Origin: Gadus chalcogrammus
Taxonomy: Eukaryota; Chordata; Actinopteri; Gadiformes; Gadidae
Assembly (NCBI RefSeq): GCF_026213295.1
Contig: NC_079428.1
Location: forward strand, 806,684-870,683
DNA: 64,000 nucleotides
Direction of reading: 5' to 3'
The notes beneath the pieces were generated by a model. That model ran no database searches and was not told where the DNA came from. It saw nothing but the letters and a program-made list of their open reading frames with translations. The position numbers and the translations under genes were made by a program. Shown one piece after another: positions 40,196 through 50,369 of this stretch; position 1 is the stretch's first letter; every line of letters begins with the position of its first letter.

Positions 40196-41791
40196 ATATA
40201 CTTCCGCAATCCACCCGTGCTCAGAGGCCAAGCCTGGTATTGCAGCTGTTTTAGCTGGGAGTGGACGGAGGTCCGTCATTTCATGTGGCCCAGAAGTAGA
40301 TATCGCCGTCCACTCCAATACAAGTGGGGAACAGGATTGTGTCTCCGCAAAAAATGTCTGGATATCAATCAAAGGCTCATAATTATCTTTCTACCCTGTT
40401 CTAAAAAAATGTACGTTTTTTCTTTTCAAAACGCCTCCTCAAGCGTTTTATTAGCAGTTGATGTTGGGTGGGCAGCTGAAAGGAGCCGTACTGAAACAAA
40501 CGGCTCCTTGCTATGGACCTATTTTGAAGTGCACGGCTCCATTAACTTCCGAATTAAATTAAATTCCGAATTAACTTCCATTAACTCCATTAACTTCCAA
40601 AGTCTGAGATTTGTCCTTTTACTTAACATGAATGGCGTTGAACACGGATGTATGACACACATCATTGAAATAGCTGTAACAGGCACGGACGTATTGATTA
40701 CCTGAATGATTATGGGAGACCTACGTAATTTTCAGAATATTGTTAATTGTCTAATATTAACATTTCAGTTGCGTTGGTAGGTATTTCATTTTCATTTGCT
40801 TGTTTAGCTATGTATGACAGGGTTATGGTTAGCTATGTATGACAGTTGACAATGTTGGTGTATTACAATTCAATATTTGGGTAGGCTACTCCAACTTCGT
40901 TGCTGGTCGATATGTAAACATTTACTTTTATATAAATTATTGATTGCATTCTTCGTAAAATAGTTAGTTGGAAGGAATCTGTTTCTTAAGCAATAACATT
41001 GAACTGATTTTTTTAGGCCTACATACGTTTACTATGTTACTATGGTATTATATGGAGCAATCTTACATATCTATGAAGTTTTCCAGATCAATAAAGTTCT
41101 ATCTCTTTTTTATTTGAACTGCCTGTATGTCCTCTTGATTATAGTATTACAGTGTGTACCTTGGTTATCAGCTATCAATAATAACCGCTCTTAGATGGGT
41201 TGTAGATACTAAGTTTTATAACAAATAATTCAATACGTGAAGATTTGGTGATAGAGGTAAAGCATCTTCTTTTAAATATTATAAGCCTTGGTTTAGTTAT
41301 TCAGTTCTGTTGGATTCCAGCCCACCATGGTATATATGGCAATGAAATTGCTGATAAATTAGATAAAAGATACTAACCTAATTAGAAGAATTTAACCTTA
41401 AGTATATATATTTTTTATTTTTATTTATTCATTTCTTTTGTTAGTTTGTTTTATTTTGTTTATTTTGTTTCGTTAGTTTGGTTTTTTCATTGAATTTATT
41501 TGTATGATTTAAAGTATGATTTGCCAACGTCCTTGTCAACGTCCTTGTCACAAACTCCTGTGTAGTAGTCCAGTAGGTCGCGGTATATGGGGAAAAACTA
41601 TGATCCGCCACTAAACTAGAAGAAGAAGAAGATCTCTGCATCCGGTACGTCACGGACTAGGTCACGTGTCCTGGCCACATAACGCGGAAGCAAATCGCTC
41701 CTGTATGTTACCATGCGCCACTGAGCAGTTTGCATAGGAATGAATGGGCGGCCATTTTCCAGTCCGTGGTCCATCCTTTATTATGTCCATG
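40196..41791. other. Loop region between long inverted arms
   Basis: Unassigned sequence. A short stretch (40200-40380) reads like coding DNA on one frame but matches nothing I recognise. No transposase motif. Confidence 0.4.
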
Positions 41792-42353
41792 GCTCGATAT
41801 CGCCGTTTCACCGAGCATGCATCGGAGGTGGCTCGTGTGTGCTTGCTCCCGCTATAAATCCCAGGATGCATTTCGCACTCGCAGCAGTACGAGGGCGGAC
41901 AATATGGAGAAGACGCACAAGTTACAACTGTAGCTTAAGTTACTCTTAACTTATATATATATTTATATAATATATAATATATAATATAATAATAATAATA
42001 ATATATAAATATATATGTAAGGTCGTGTGTGTATAGCTTATACACATGACAGGACACTCATATCTTTTCAATTGTTATTCATTCAGAATATTTACATACT
42101 ATTTGAAAATGAAAGAGGCTGGGATTTTGTTTTGTATCATTTGTTTATATTGTTCAGTAGTATATGCCTAAATGAGGCCGTAGCACAGTTAACGGACGAG
42201 CAGAGGTGGTGACGTCATCGAGTCCGCTGCTGTTCCAATTGCAGGTACGTACTCGCGTGCTCGCAAGTATGTGCTTGAAGTACAGACTTGCCAAGTACGT
42301 GCTTGCAAGTCATCGAGTCCGTAGTACGCGTGCTACGAATTGAGAAACGGCCT
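41792..42353 (-). repeat. Long inverted repeat, right arm
   Basis: Partner of 39478-40050. Confidence 0.85.
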
Positions 42354-43617
42354 GAAGCTTCGATACGTGCTTCAAACCCTGATCTACAACTCCCAAGAAG
42401 CACTGCTTCGAAGCTTGCTTCAGAGCAAAAAAAATCACGTGACATGTGACGTCCGAAGCAGCAACTGGTTCGTTGCCTGAATGAATCCGACTGGTCCGCG
42501 GCCCGGTGGAGAAGCTTTGAGCAAAAAAATGAAACCGAGTCAATCCATAAGGCAGCCTACCTCAATACAAATCTCTTAGTGTCTAACCCCATCCCACATA
42601 ATCACCCCCTAGAGTTACTCAAGCACACCCAACCAACCTTGCCTGAAACCAGCTGGTCACCGCCTAATTATTTGATGAAAAAAAAAAACACAATCGATGC
42701 TACAATCGTTTACGGGAGTTGTGCATAGTAGAGTATGTAATAGAACAACGTAAGGTATCGATTAGAGTAGGCTAGGGGTTAACACACTGACTGTGGAGTG
42801 GAGGACCCGGGTTCGAAAAGGTTTTATATGCTGTTTCAATTATATCCTAGCCTACATCAGTTAGCCTATCTGGACAGAAGGCTAGGCATATCCCTTTAAG
42901 AACAATTTAGACATCTGTATTTAGATCAATCTTTATTCGTGAAAAGATCATGCTATTAAGTATTTGGGTTTGTGTGTTTGTGCAAATAGTTTTCAAAGCA
43001 GGGATACGTTGAATCCACTGCAGCCTAGAACTTCGCCAGCAGAGGTCACTGTCACTGAAGCTTCGAGTAACGAACCCATTTTCGAAACATTGGCTCAACT
43101 GGTTCAATGCTTTATAAAAGCTTCATTTGCCCATCACTAGTGAACTCCGTTGTTTACTGTGGCGGTAGTACGCATTCGGAAACGTTTTCCGTACTACACA
43201 ATGCGTACTGAGCATTTGGACGCGCTATATTTGTGGCGTACTACAAAATGCATACTATATAGCAGTCAAGGATGAGTATTCGGATTCAGCCAAAGCTCGC
43301 TGTAGGCGTGCATGAATGAACCAACCTGTCGGCGGCAGGCTGTAAACAGTGCCGCGCCTACGAGTGACGTTTTCATCGCGCGACACAACGAATCGATGAC
43401 CAAATTCGTTGCCAACGCTTTCAGTAATCGATTTTTATCGATTCGTTGTTGCAGCCCTAATGGTTATTGAACTAAATACCTTTCTACAAATCAAGGAAGT
43501 GTACCAGATGATTCTCTACAGCTGTATTTGAGCAACATAATGTATGTTACCTAGCAACAATGTTTAAGCAACAATGTTTAAGTTATGAAAACCATTGTTG
43601 CAAATACTTGAAGTTAC

Positions 43618-43780
43618 CTGCTAGCGTCTAGCCATGTCCATGCTAGTCTCCTAGCCATGTGCGTGCTAGGCTACCAACAATGTCTATGCTAGGCTACTAG
43701 TAATTGCTAGTAGCTAGGCTGCTGTCCATGTCCATGCTAGGCTGCTATCCATGTCTATGCTAGGCAGCTATTGCTATTCC
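43618..43780. repeat. Imperfect minisatellite
   Basis: Units of roughly 20-25 bp around CCATGTCTATGCTAGGCTGC. Confidence 0.8.
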
Positions 43781-44076
43781 CCTCCCATTCATATCCAGAG
43801 TGGCACGATGAGGCCCAGCCCCCTGGTCCCTGACGTCCACACTTCCTGCTGCCGTGGTGAATGAGGGCCCTGCCCCCCCCCCCCCCCCTTAATCCCCCTT
43901 CAAATGATCAGGGTCAAAGAGTCCCCAGGGACCAATCACAGAGCTGGCATAGCAGGTAAGCACAGGTGTGGACCACAACATTAACATTGGGTGAGCAGGT
44001 GTCTCCATTATGTGTGTCAAAGCACCAATAATGGTCAATTTGGGTCATGCTGACGAGTGTAGTCTTCTACCCGTGC

Positions 44077-44484
44077 TGTTATGACCACATGGCTCAAGCA
44101 TGGCATAACAAATTGGGAGACCCGCAGTGACAAGTTTTTGGTATATTTATTTACAAATAAAAGGCCCTAACAAGGAAATTAAGTATCAGTGTAGATGGCA
44201 GCTTAACTATGTGTAATGTGTTATGGACTGGTGTAATGAGAATGTACAACAAAACCAAAATAAAGACGATGAGGTTTGGCAGCAGCTTCAGTCACCCAGC
44301 ATCGAGAGACCGACAGGCTGGATGTCTTCCTCCTTTTATAGGCCAATCAGGTCAATCAGTTGCACCTGCTGCAGAAAAGGAAGAGCCAAATGGCCCAAGT
44401 AGTGAAGCAGCGCCTCCCCCACCACACAGGGGAAGGACACCTTCCCTGACCGCCATGGTATACGTTACCAAGGGGGACGTAACA
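44077..44484 (-). repeat. Gypsy-type LTR (3' LTR of minus-strand element)
   Basis: Starts TGTTATGACC and ends GACGTAACA, repeated directly at 46199-46591. On the minus strand a purine tract (AAGGGGGAGTG) directly precedes it, as a polypurine tract should. Confidence 0.88.
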
Positions 44485-44698
44485 CACTCCCCCTTAAAAC
44501 AGAGGCCCAACATACGTATGTGGCCTCTGTATACAGTGACACTTGGGCACGTGGCGTCAGCGGTGCCTGCCAGTATCCTTTTAATAGATCAAATTTACTC
44601 ACAAATCTGGCAGATCCTACCGCATCCACGCAATCCTTCATCCTCGGTAAGGGAAAAGAATCAGGTTTAGTCACTACAGTGCTACGGGCAAAGGGCAA
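44485..44698 (-). pseudogene. Gypsy-type reverse transcriptase fragment
   Basis: The minus strand gives VTKPDSFPLPRMKDCVDAVG followed by FVSKFDLLKGYWQAPLT, the start of a Gypsy reverse transcriptase. It runs straight into the LTR, so the rest of pol is deleted. Confidence 0.82.
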
Positions 44699-44768
44699 AG
44701 GGCTACGGTCAAAGGGCTACGGTCAAAGGGCAAAGGGCAAAGGGCTACGGTCAAAGGGCTACGGGCGG
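44685..44768. repeat. Short tandem repeat in Gypsy remnant
   Basis: GGGCAAAGGGCTACGGTCAA units at the deletion point between gag and the reverse transcriptase fragment. Confidence 0.8.
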
Positions 44769-44771
44769 CCC

Positions 44772-45503
44772 TTAAACACTCCATGTCTGCGTCTCAGTTT
44801 TTCTCCAATTCCTGAAGCGCAATCGATAGGCTTCTGCACACAGCTCATAAGACAGAAGTATGGCATCCTTTACCTTAGTATACACTTTCCTCTCTACAGG
44901 ATCAAGTGCTAAGTAGGCCTCTTGAGCCTTCGGCGGAAGCACACTCTGAATCAGTGCAGTGCGGTCTGTAACTGTCCAACTTCTCTCCTCTGCCAGACTT
45001 TCAAATAATGAGAAAAATACATCAGGATCCCTCTCATTAAATTTCGGCATCAGACGGACCACATCACCCAAGCTGTCCCTAGACCTTGCATCAACAGCTA
45101 CGTCAGCATCAGGTCTTGCCTGGCGCAACCTCTCTAGCTCAAGACGCACCCCCCTTTCTTTCTGGCATTCTCGGGCCTGAAACTCCATCTGCATGGCTAA
45201 CAGTTCTTTTTGCTCTGCAAAGGATAGACCCGTACCCACTGAGACAAATCCAGCCCCTGCCCCTTTAATGGGTGAACCACCTGGACTAGATGTTTCGTCA
45301 TCTTCTAACACGCCCTGGTCAATTAACCCCATATGTGCTGCAGCAAACACCTCCTTTTTCTTAGACCGAACATGCATAACTTTGGGGGTAAGGCTATAAT
45401 GTGTGACGACCCGCCACAATTCTTCAACTTTCAATCTTTTAAGCAACTCGACTGATGGACTGGCCACAAACTCCTTAAAAAGATCCATCCTACTGTAAGC
45501 CAA
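44772..45503 (-). CDS. Gypsy-type Gag protein (partial)
   Basis: Open frame of 243 residues starting MAYSRMDLFKEF. The C-terminal half (VRLMPKFNERDPDVFFSLFE, then LIQSVLPPKAQEAYLAL and LCAEAYRLRFRN) is typical of Gypsy/SCAN-like capsid domains. The frame then runs into the internal tandem repeat, so the nucleocapsid and protease are missing. It lies inside the LTR pair in the same orientation. Confidence 0.75.
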   Translation of the reverse strand: MAYSRMDLFKEFVASPSVELLKRLKVEELWRVVTHYSLTPKVMHVRSKKKEVFAAAHMGLIDQGVLEDDETSSPGGSPIKGAGAGFVSVGTGLSFAEQKELLAMQMEFQARECQKERGVRLELERLRQARPDADVAVDARSRDSLGDVVRLMPKFNERDPDVFFSLFESLAEERSWTVTDRTALIQSVLPPKAQEAYLALDPVERKVYTKVKDAILLSYELCAEAYRLRFRNWRKTETQTWSV

Positions 45504-46177
45504 TCAACGGTCCACAAATGCTTAATCGGTAGTACCAATAACCTGTTATCAGCTATAATGCCCCGACTAAGAACAGTGAGTAGCGTGATATATCACCAAA
45601 AGCACAAGAGGGATAATTATCAGAGCTGCCCTGTATCTAACTGGCAGTAGAAGTCCCTATCTAGCTACCACCTAGTCTTCGGTGTGCCCTCATGCAATTT
45701 GGTTGCGAGCAACCCCAGCGCGTTTGACACACCCAAAAACAACAAACAAAACAAAAACAAAAAAAAACAGCGATAAACGCTCTACTCCTACACGGGGGTT
45801 CACTTAGCCCATAACTAACCCACTGGCTTCAATGACATTTAAGGTGCAAACAATCCCATACTACTCACCGACCAGCTGAGGATCATAACCGGCAACCAGG
45901 TCACCAGAAAGGAAGGAAAACTGCCACTAATCCCTCTCACAAGCTCTCCCTTGCTGCAAGCTGCAAGCCAAACAAATCAATTAAATCAATCAACAGGCCA
46001 ACTCAATAACCCATATTCAAACAAACAAAAGATCAAACTACCAATTAACCAAATATGCAACCAAGCAAGACAAACAAATAACCAACTACTCAACCACTGC
46101 GAGTCTCCCAACAATAACACTCTCAAACTAACTATACAGGCCTTGGAAAGATATGAAAAAAAACCTTAGCAAAACCT

Positions 46178-46195
46178 ATCCCGGATGAGCCCCCA
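46178..46195 (-). other. Primer binding site, tRNA-Pro type
   Basis: The minus strand reads TGGGGGCTCATCCGGGAT, two bases inside the 5' LTR. It differs at one base from the classical tRNA-Pro primer site. Confidence 0.8.
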
Positions 46196-46198
46196 ATT

Positions 46199-46591
46199 TG
46201 TTATGACCACATGGCTCAAGCATGGCATAACAAATTGGGAGACACGCAGTGACAAGTTTTTGGTATATTTATTTAAAAATAAAAGGCCCTAACAAGGAAA
46301 TTAAGTATCAGTGTAGATGGCAGCTTAACTATGTGTGATGTGTTATGGACTGGTGTAATGAGAATGTACAACAAAACCAAAATAAAGACGAGGTTTGGCA
46401 GCAACTTCAGTCACCCAGCAGCGAGAGACCGCATTGGCCATTTTATAGGCCAATCAGGTCAATCAGTTGCACCTGCTGCAGAAAAGGAAGAGCCAAATGG
46501 CCCAAGTAGTGAAGCAGCGCCTGCCCCACCACACAGGGGAAGGACACCTTCCCTGACCGCCATGGTATACGTTACCAAGGGGGACGTAACA
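46199..46591 (-). repeat. Gypsy-type LTR (5' LTR of minus-strand element)
   Basis: Direct repeat of 44077-44484, differing by small indels. The 4-bp duplication GTGC flanks the whole element (44073-44076 and 46592-46595). Confidence 0.88.
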
Positions 46592-46599
46592 GTGCCCAG

Positions 46600-47208
46600 G
46601 GACACTCAAGCAGACCCCTTATTAGTGTTGTACCAGAGACACCTGTGTTTCAACGGCACTTGGCCCAAAGATGTCTTCTGACTAAAGGCTTGTCTACTTC
46701 TGTGATCCCCAATGCAGCGCTGCCTTGCGAGCCAGCCGTATTCACACGAGATCACGCGATAATCCTAAACCTAATGTACTCACCTTCCACTACCAAAACT
46801 ACTGCTATTTAATGCCAGGCTTTGTCCTTTCTGACATTGTCCTTGGATGAAAAGGATGATTTGAGACCCTTTGATTGACTGCTGACCTGATGCCACCGGT
46901 CATGACGTAATAATGTTGGTGAGTATTGTGATTTATTTTGAAAATTGACCGGATGCTCCATGGCTTTTACTTTTTCACTTCCTGCCCTGCTCCATCTGCT
47001 CTGTTGAAATTGACGCGGTTCAGCAACGGCTTGCGGCAAAAATTGACATGCTACGGAATGATAGCGCTGCGGCACGGCGAGCCGCTCCTGGGACGCTGCT
47101 GAGACGTTCCGCAGCCGCGCCCGGTGGAAATGATCTCATTGATTAGAGTGGAACCTATCTGCTGCGGTGACCAGACAAGACGCGCCGCTGCCGTAACGCG
47201 TCCGGTGG
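46600..47208. other. Unassigned, possibly transposon-derived
   Basis: TAAAGGCTTGTC (46684) and GGCCTTTA (47214-47221) are weak inverted ends beside the RBR fragment, so a DNA element may have cut into that exon. Not proven. Confidence 0.35.
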
Positions 47209-47212
47209 AATC

Positions 47213-47565
47213 AGGCCTTTAGACAATCTCTGCACTATCTGTAAAGAAAGCAACAAGCCCACCAAGCAGTTCTGCTGGCAGTGTCTGAGGCCCTGGAAGG
47301 GGAGGGCGCCGCGCAGCGACCGCTGTGACAACGACGACTGCTCAGACAAGGATCCTTCCATCAGGGCCTGCCCCACTTGTGGCTTAAATGTGGAGCACGA
47401 CAAGACCGGTTGCAAGAACATCCTTTGTCCACGCTGCCAGGTGGAGTTCTGCTTTGTGTGTCTGAAGTTCAATACAAAGTGGCTGGAGACCAGCTCCTAT
47501 TTCATAGCCTGCAGCAGCGGCATCGCACCGAGGCAGACCGCCATGCCAATATGGAACAGAAAATA
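47213..47565 (+). pseudogene. RBR fragment psi-4, exon 4 only
   Basis: Matches RBR exon 4 from LDNLC on, with in-frame deletions of FQC-like and of the ~20 residues between SDKD and PSIRACP. RING2 (ACPTC, TGCKNILCPRC, FCFVC) and the common end are open. Exons 1-3 and the start of exon 4 are absent, with a frame change at the 5' edge, so no complete gene. Confidence 0.85.
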
Positions 47566-49632
47566 ACGCTGTTTGATTTATCATTCATGTTGTCGACACT
47601 GCCATATAAAATTATTATATGACAATAAAACATTTTATTGGAATGGTATGGTAACACACCACTGCTCATTATTATATACAATATTTAAGATACAACATGC
47701 CACCCTATTAATTGCCTATTTAGAAAATCCCATATTTTCTTTGGAAGCTTTAAAAGCATTTGCATGGTCTTATTTAAAGGGATTGACCTGTCGCTAAGCT
47801 CCGCCCTTAGAACGCAGATGAGCCAATGACATACTTGACTATACTTTGACATCAGCCTCGGCCCTCGACTATACTCAGACATCAGCTCGGAAAACTACAT
47901 TGAAAACAAGGGAGGGGGCATAATATAACTATTTAATGGTGGATTTATGTTGTTTGTGTGAACAAAACAAAAACACGGTCAAACGATGTGCTTTGGGTAC
48001 ATGTAACACGGACAGTCGATATGCCGAGAGGCTGCAGAATTTGGTATAGATCATCCCTTTTCCCAATCCAAAACGGGCCAAGAAAAAGCGTGTAATGTGG
48101 ATCAGACTGTGTTGCAGGCAAGAATACCAACTGAATTTAAACTTGTCACCTTCTGTATGTATTTTGAGATTTTGAATATGTTTCAACCAATCCTGTTGCT
48201 GGAAGCAGAGTTATTTGCAGAAAAACTAGACCAGCCCATGAACATTTTAAAATGTAAATACACAGACATTCCTGTATAATTAAGCTGTATGACAGCTCCC
48301 TCTGCTGGACAACAGTCTCACACCAAACACGTGTTGTAGTAGCAGAGAATGGCCTGCGGGGCAGTATATACATTGTTAAATACATGAATAGGCTTGAATT
48401 TAGTAGTAATATGGAGGTTTCATATTTTTACAAAATGGATTATGTGAACATTGCTGAATAACAATCATGTATATTAAATGTGTTGCAGGAGTTTAGCTTG
48501 AAGTAGTGAGGTTAGTGACAGACGTGAGGGAAAGGTGTGTGGAAGCACACGGTTACATGTGGGGTCAAGAAGATCACTCCGACTGGAGGTCATTGATCCC
48601 TCAGCCTCAGACTGCTGAGCTCAGCAGGTCTTCTGGAAGACGAGGCTCAGATGAACTGAGGAGACAGGACCTGCAGGATGTCAGGATCAGGGCGGGTTTA
48701 GCTCAGGTGTGTCTACCCCCGACCAAAAAGGATCAGTTGAGGTTCAACTCAGGTGTGTCTGCCCGGACCAAACAAGGACATTGATTAGGTTCAATATACA
48801 AATGACTCTTGCATAACCCCCGTATGAATTAACTCAAATCACAGCTTGGCACAGATTTAAAGTCATTAGATGATCAAAACCAGACCTAAACTACCGTGGA
48901 TTTTAGTGTTTCAGATGAGCTTGAGAATGGTTACCCTCTGGTCCGGTGCTGCAGGCCCCTGGTCTCCAGCCTCAGTCTCCGGTCCACCCTGGCACCACAA
49001 GCCTCCGGTCCCCAGCCTCTCAGCCTCGCCTTTCAGCTACAGAAGCAGGTTTATATCAGCATTTGCCCAACAATAAACTTAAATGACTCATCCAAAACCG
49101 AGTTACACAATTAATTCAACTATTATTTTATAACTCAAGGCTAGAAAAGACTTGAGACTAGACATGAGCATCCCATTTTTGGGAATGAAGACCGAGCAGT
49201 CCACAAGATTAAAGAAGTGGTTCAGGCCATGCATTGGAACTGACCTGAGAAGACTCTACTCTCACAGCAGAGCACTGACCTGTTCTGGAGGACTTCTGAC
49301 AGGAGGTGGAGGTCTGGCTCTGGCTGAGGAGGTGGAGGTCTGGCTCTGGCTGAGGAGGTGGAGGTCTGGCTCTGGCTGAGGAGGTGGAGGTCTGGCTTTG
49401 GGTGAGGAGGCAGACACCTTGGGACAAACTACATGTTACCTTTTTAACTTTGTACAGTTCTAGAGTATCTTCTACTGTAACATGTGGGAATGACGGCCAT
49501 TATTTTAGCTTTGATATTATCCAGTTGGTAACTCTGCACCAAAGTCGTTGTTTAACTTCTGTGGCAATTAATGACAGCAGATATTTAGAACGTGCAAAAG
49601 CTGAAGTAACAAAGAACACTAAGCAGTATCGA
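47220..49632. repeat. Segmental duplication, unit 1
   Basis: Tandem partner of ~50062-53068; order and orientation are the same. Contains RBR psi-4, its 3' flank, a block with a ~90-codon open frame (48506-48784, unrecognised and equally open in unit 2), and a 26-bp minisatellite. Confidence 0.85.
49301..49408. repeat. 26-bp minisatellite, about 4 units
   Basis: GGTGGAGGTCTGGCTCTGG-type unit; the same locus in the second duplication unit has about nine copies. Confidence 0.9.
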
Positions 49633-49884
49633 TCAGCTAGATTGCTCCCATGTTTTATTTATAAGCGCACTTGTGTTTACAAGCGGAAACGCAGTATATT
49701 AAAAGCCGGAAGCGGAAGCGCTTCCACACTATCAAGTCGTTCCAAAGTCCGACGTTACAAACGCTAGGAAGCACTCGAGCTAGCACTCTAGTCTCATCTC
49801 CATAGGACGCGACTAGCAAGGACGCGTCCTAGCAAGGCTGCAGCCTTCACATTGGGAAACAGCCCTAGGGGGAACAACCATGTA

Positions 49885-49984
49885 ATGATGCTGTATGGTT
49901 CTTCATGTGTTCATGGTCGTTTGAATGATCGTCATCGTCGACTTTGCACTTGCTCGAGTCATGTCTTCAAAACAATAAAAGATG
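49885..49984 (+). pseudogene. UBL 3'-end relic
   Basis: Matches the UBL-4 3' untranslated region (27645-27735), including AATAAA, but no UBL coding sequence precedes it. Confidence 0.8.
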
Positions 49985-50025
49985 AGCTTTTAACCGAATG
50001 CCTGGCAGGCATTCGGTTAAAAGCT
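49985..50025. repeat. Near-perfect palindrome at a rearrangement joint
   Basis: Two exact 20-bp arms (AGCTTTTAACCGAATGCCTG and its inverse) separated by one G. The arm sequence belongs to the UBL 3' flank, so part of the flank was copied back on itself. Confidence 0.92.
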
Positions 50026-50061
50026 TCATGAAGTCATCTTTTTTTTTTTTTTGGCGGCCCA

Positions 50062-50369
50062 ACGAGCGACAACGACGACTGCTCAGACAAGGATCTGGAG
50101 CTGCTGAAAGGGTGCGACACCATCACGATGTCCCAGGTGACGGGGGTGGGGCCCTGCCCTTCCATCCGGGCCGGTCCCACCTGTGGCTTAAAGGTGGAGC
50201 ACGACAAGACCGGTTGCAAGAACATCCTTTCTCTACGCTCCCAGGTGGAGTTCTGCTTTGTGTGTCTGAAGTTCAATACAAAGTGCCTGGAGACCAGCTC
50301 CTATTTCACAGCCTGCAGCAGCGGCATCGCACCGAGGCAGACCGCCATGTCAATATGGAACAGAAATTA
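50062..50369 (+). pseudogene. RBR fragment psi-5, exon 4 only
   Basis: Open from DNDDCSDKD to the common end, but several zinc ligands are lost: ACPTC became AGPTC, and ILCPRCK became ILSLRSQ. RING2 could not fold. It begins right after an A/T tract and GGCGGCCC, without exons 1-3. Confidence 0.87.

Larger units (their letters stand above)
39307..42352. mobile_element. Inverted-repeat element nested in the inner hAT
   Basis: Ends read CCGTTTCTCAATTCG in inverted orientation, and TGAAG occurs at both outer junctions (39302-39306 and 42353-42357), a possible 5-bp target duplication. Inside, 39478-40050 and 41792-42353 are long inverted arms, and 39307-39465 is inverted at ~40030-40195, so at least two related elements are interleaved. 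Confidence 0.65.
39282..43139. mobile_element. Inner hAT-like element
   Basis: The left end TAGTGATGG and right end CCATCACTA are inverted. The exact 8-bp duplication GTGAACTC lies at 39274-39281 and 43140-43147. It is nested in the outer hAT-like element and is itself interrupted at 39307-42352. Confidence 0.8.
36499..43459. mobile_element. Outer hAT-like element, split by nested insertions
   Basis: The left end TAGGGCTGCAAC and right end GTTGCAGCCCTA are inverted. The flanks ATGGTAAT (36491-36498) and ATGGTTAT (43460-43467) match at 7 of 8 bases, as an aged hAT target duplication would. The own sequence left is ~36499-36982, ~38486-39281 and ~43140-43459. No intact transposase is visible. 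Confidence 0.7.

Noticed and set aside
48506..48784. 92-codon frame, with its partner at 51640-51969, as a new gene
   Set aside because: The two are similar only because the whole block is duplicated; no splice signals, promoter or known motif.
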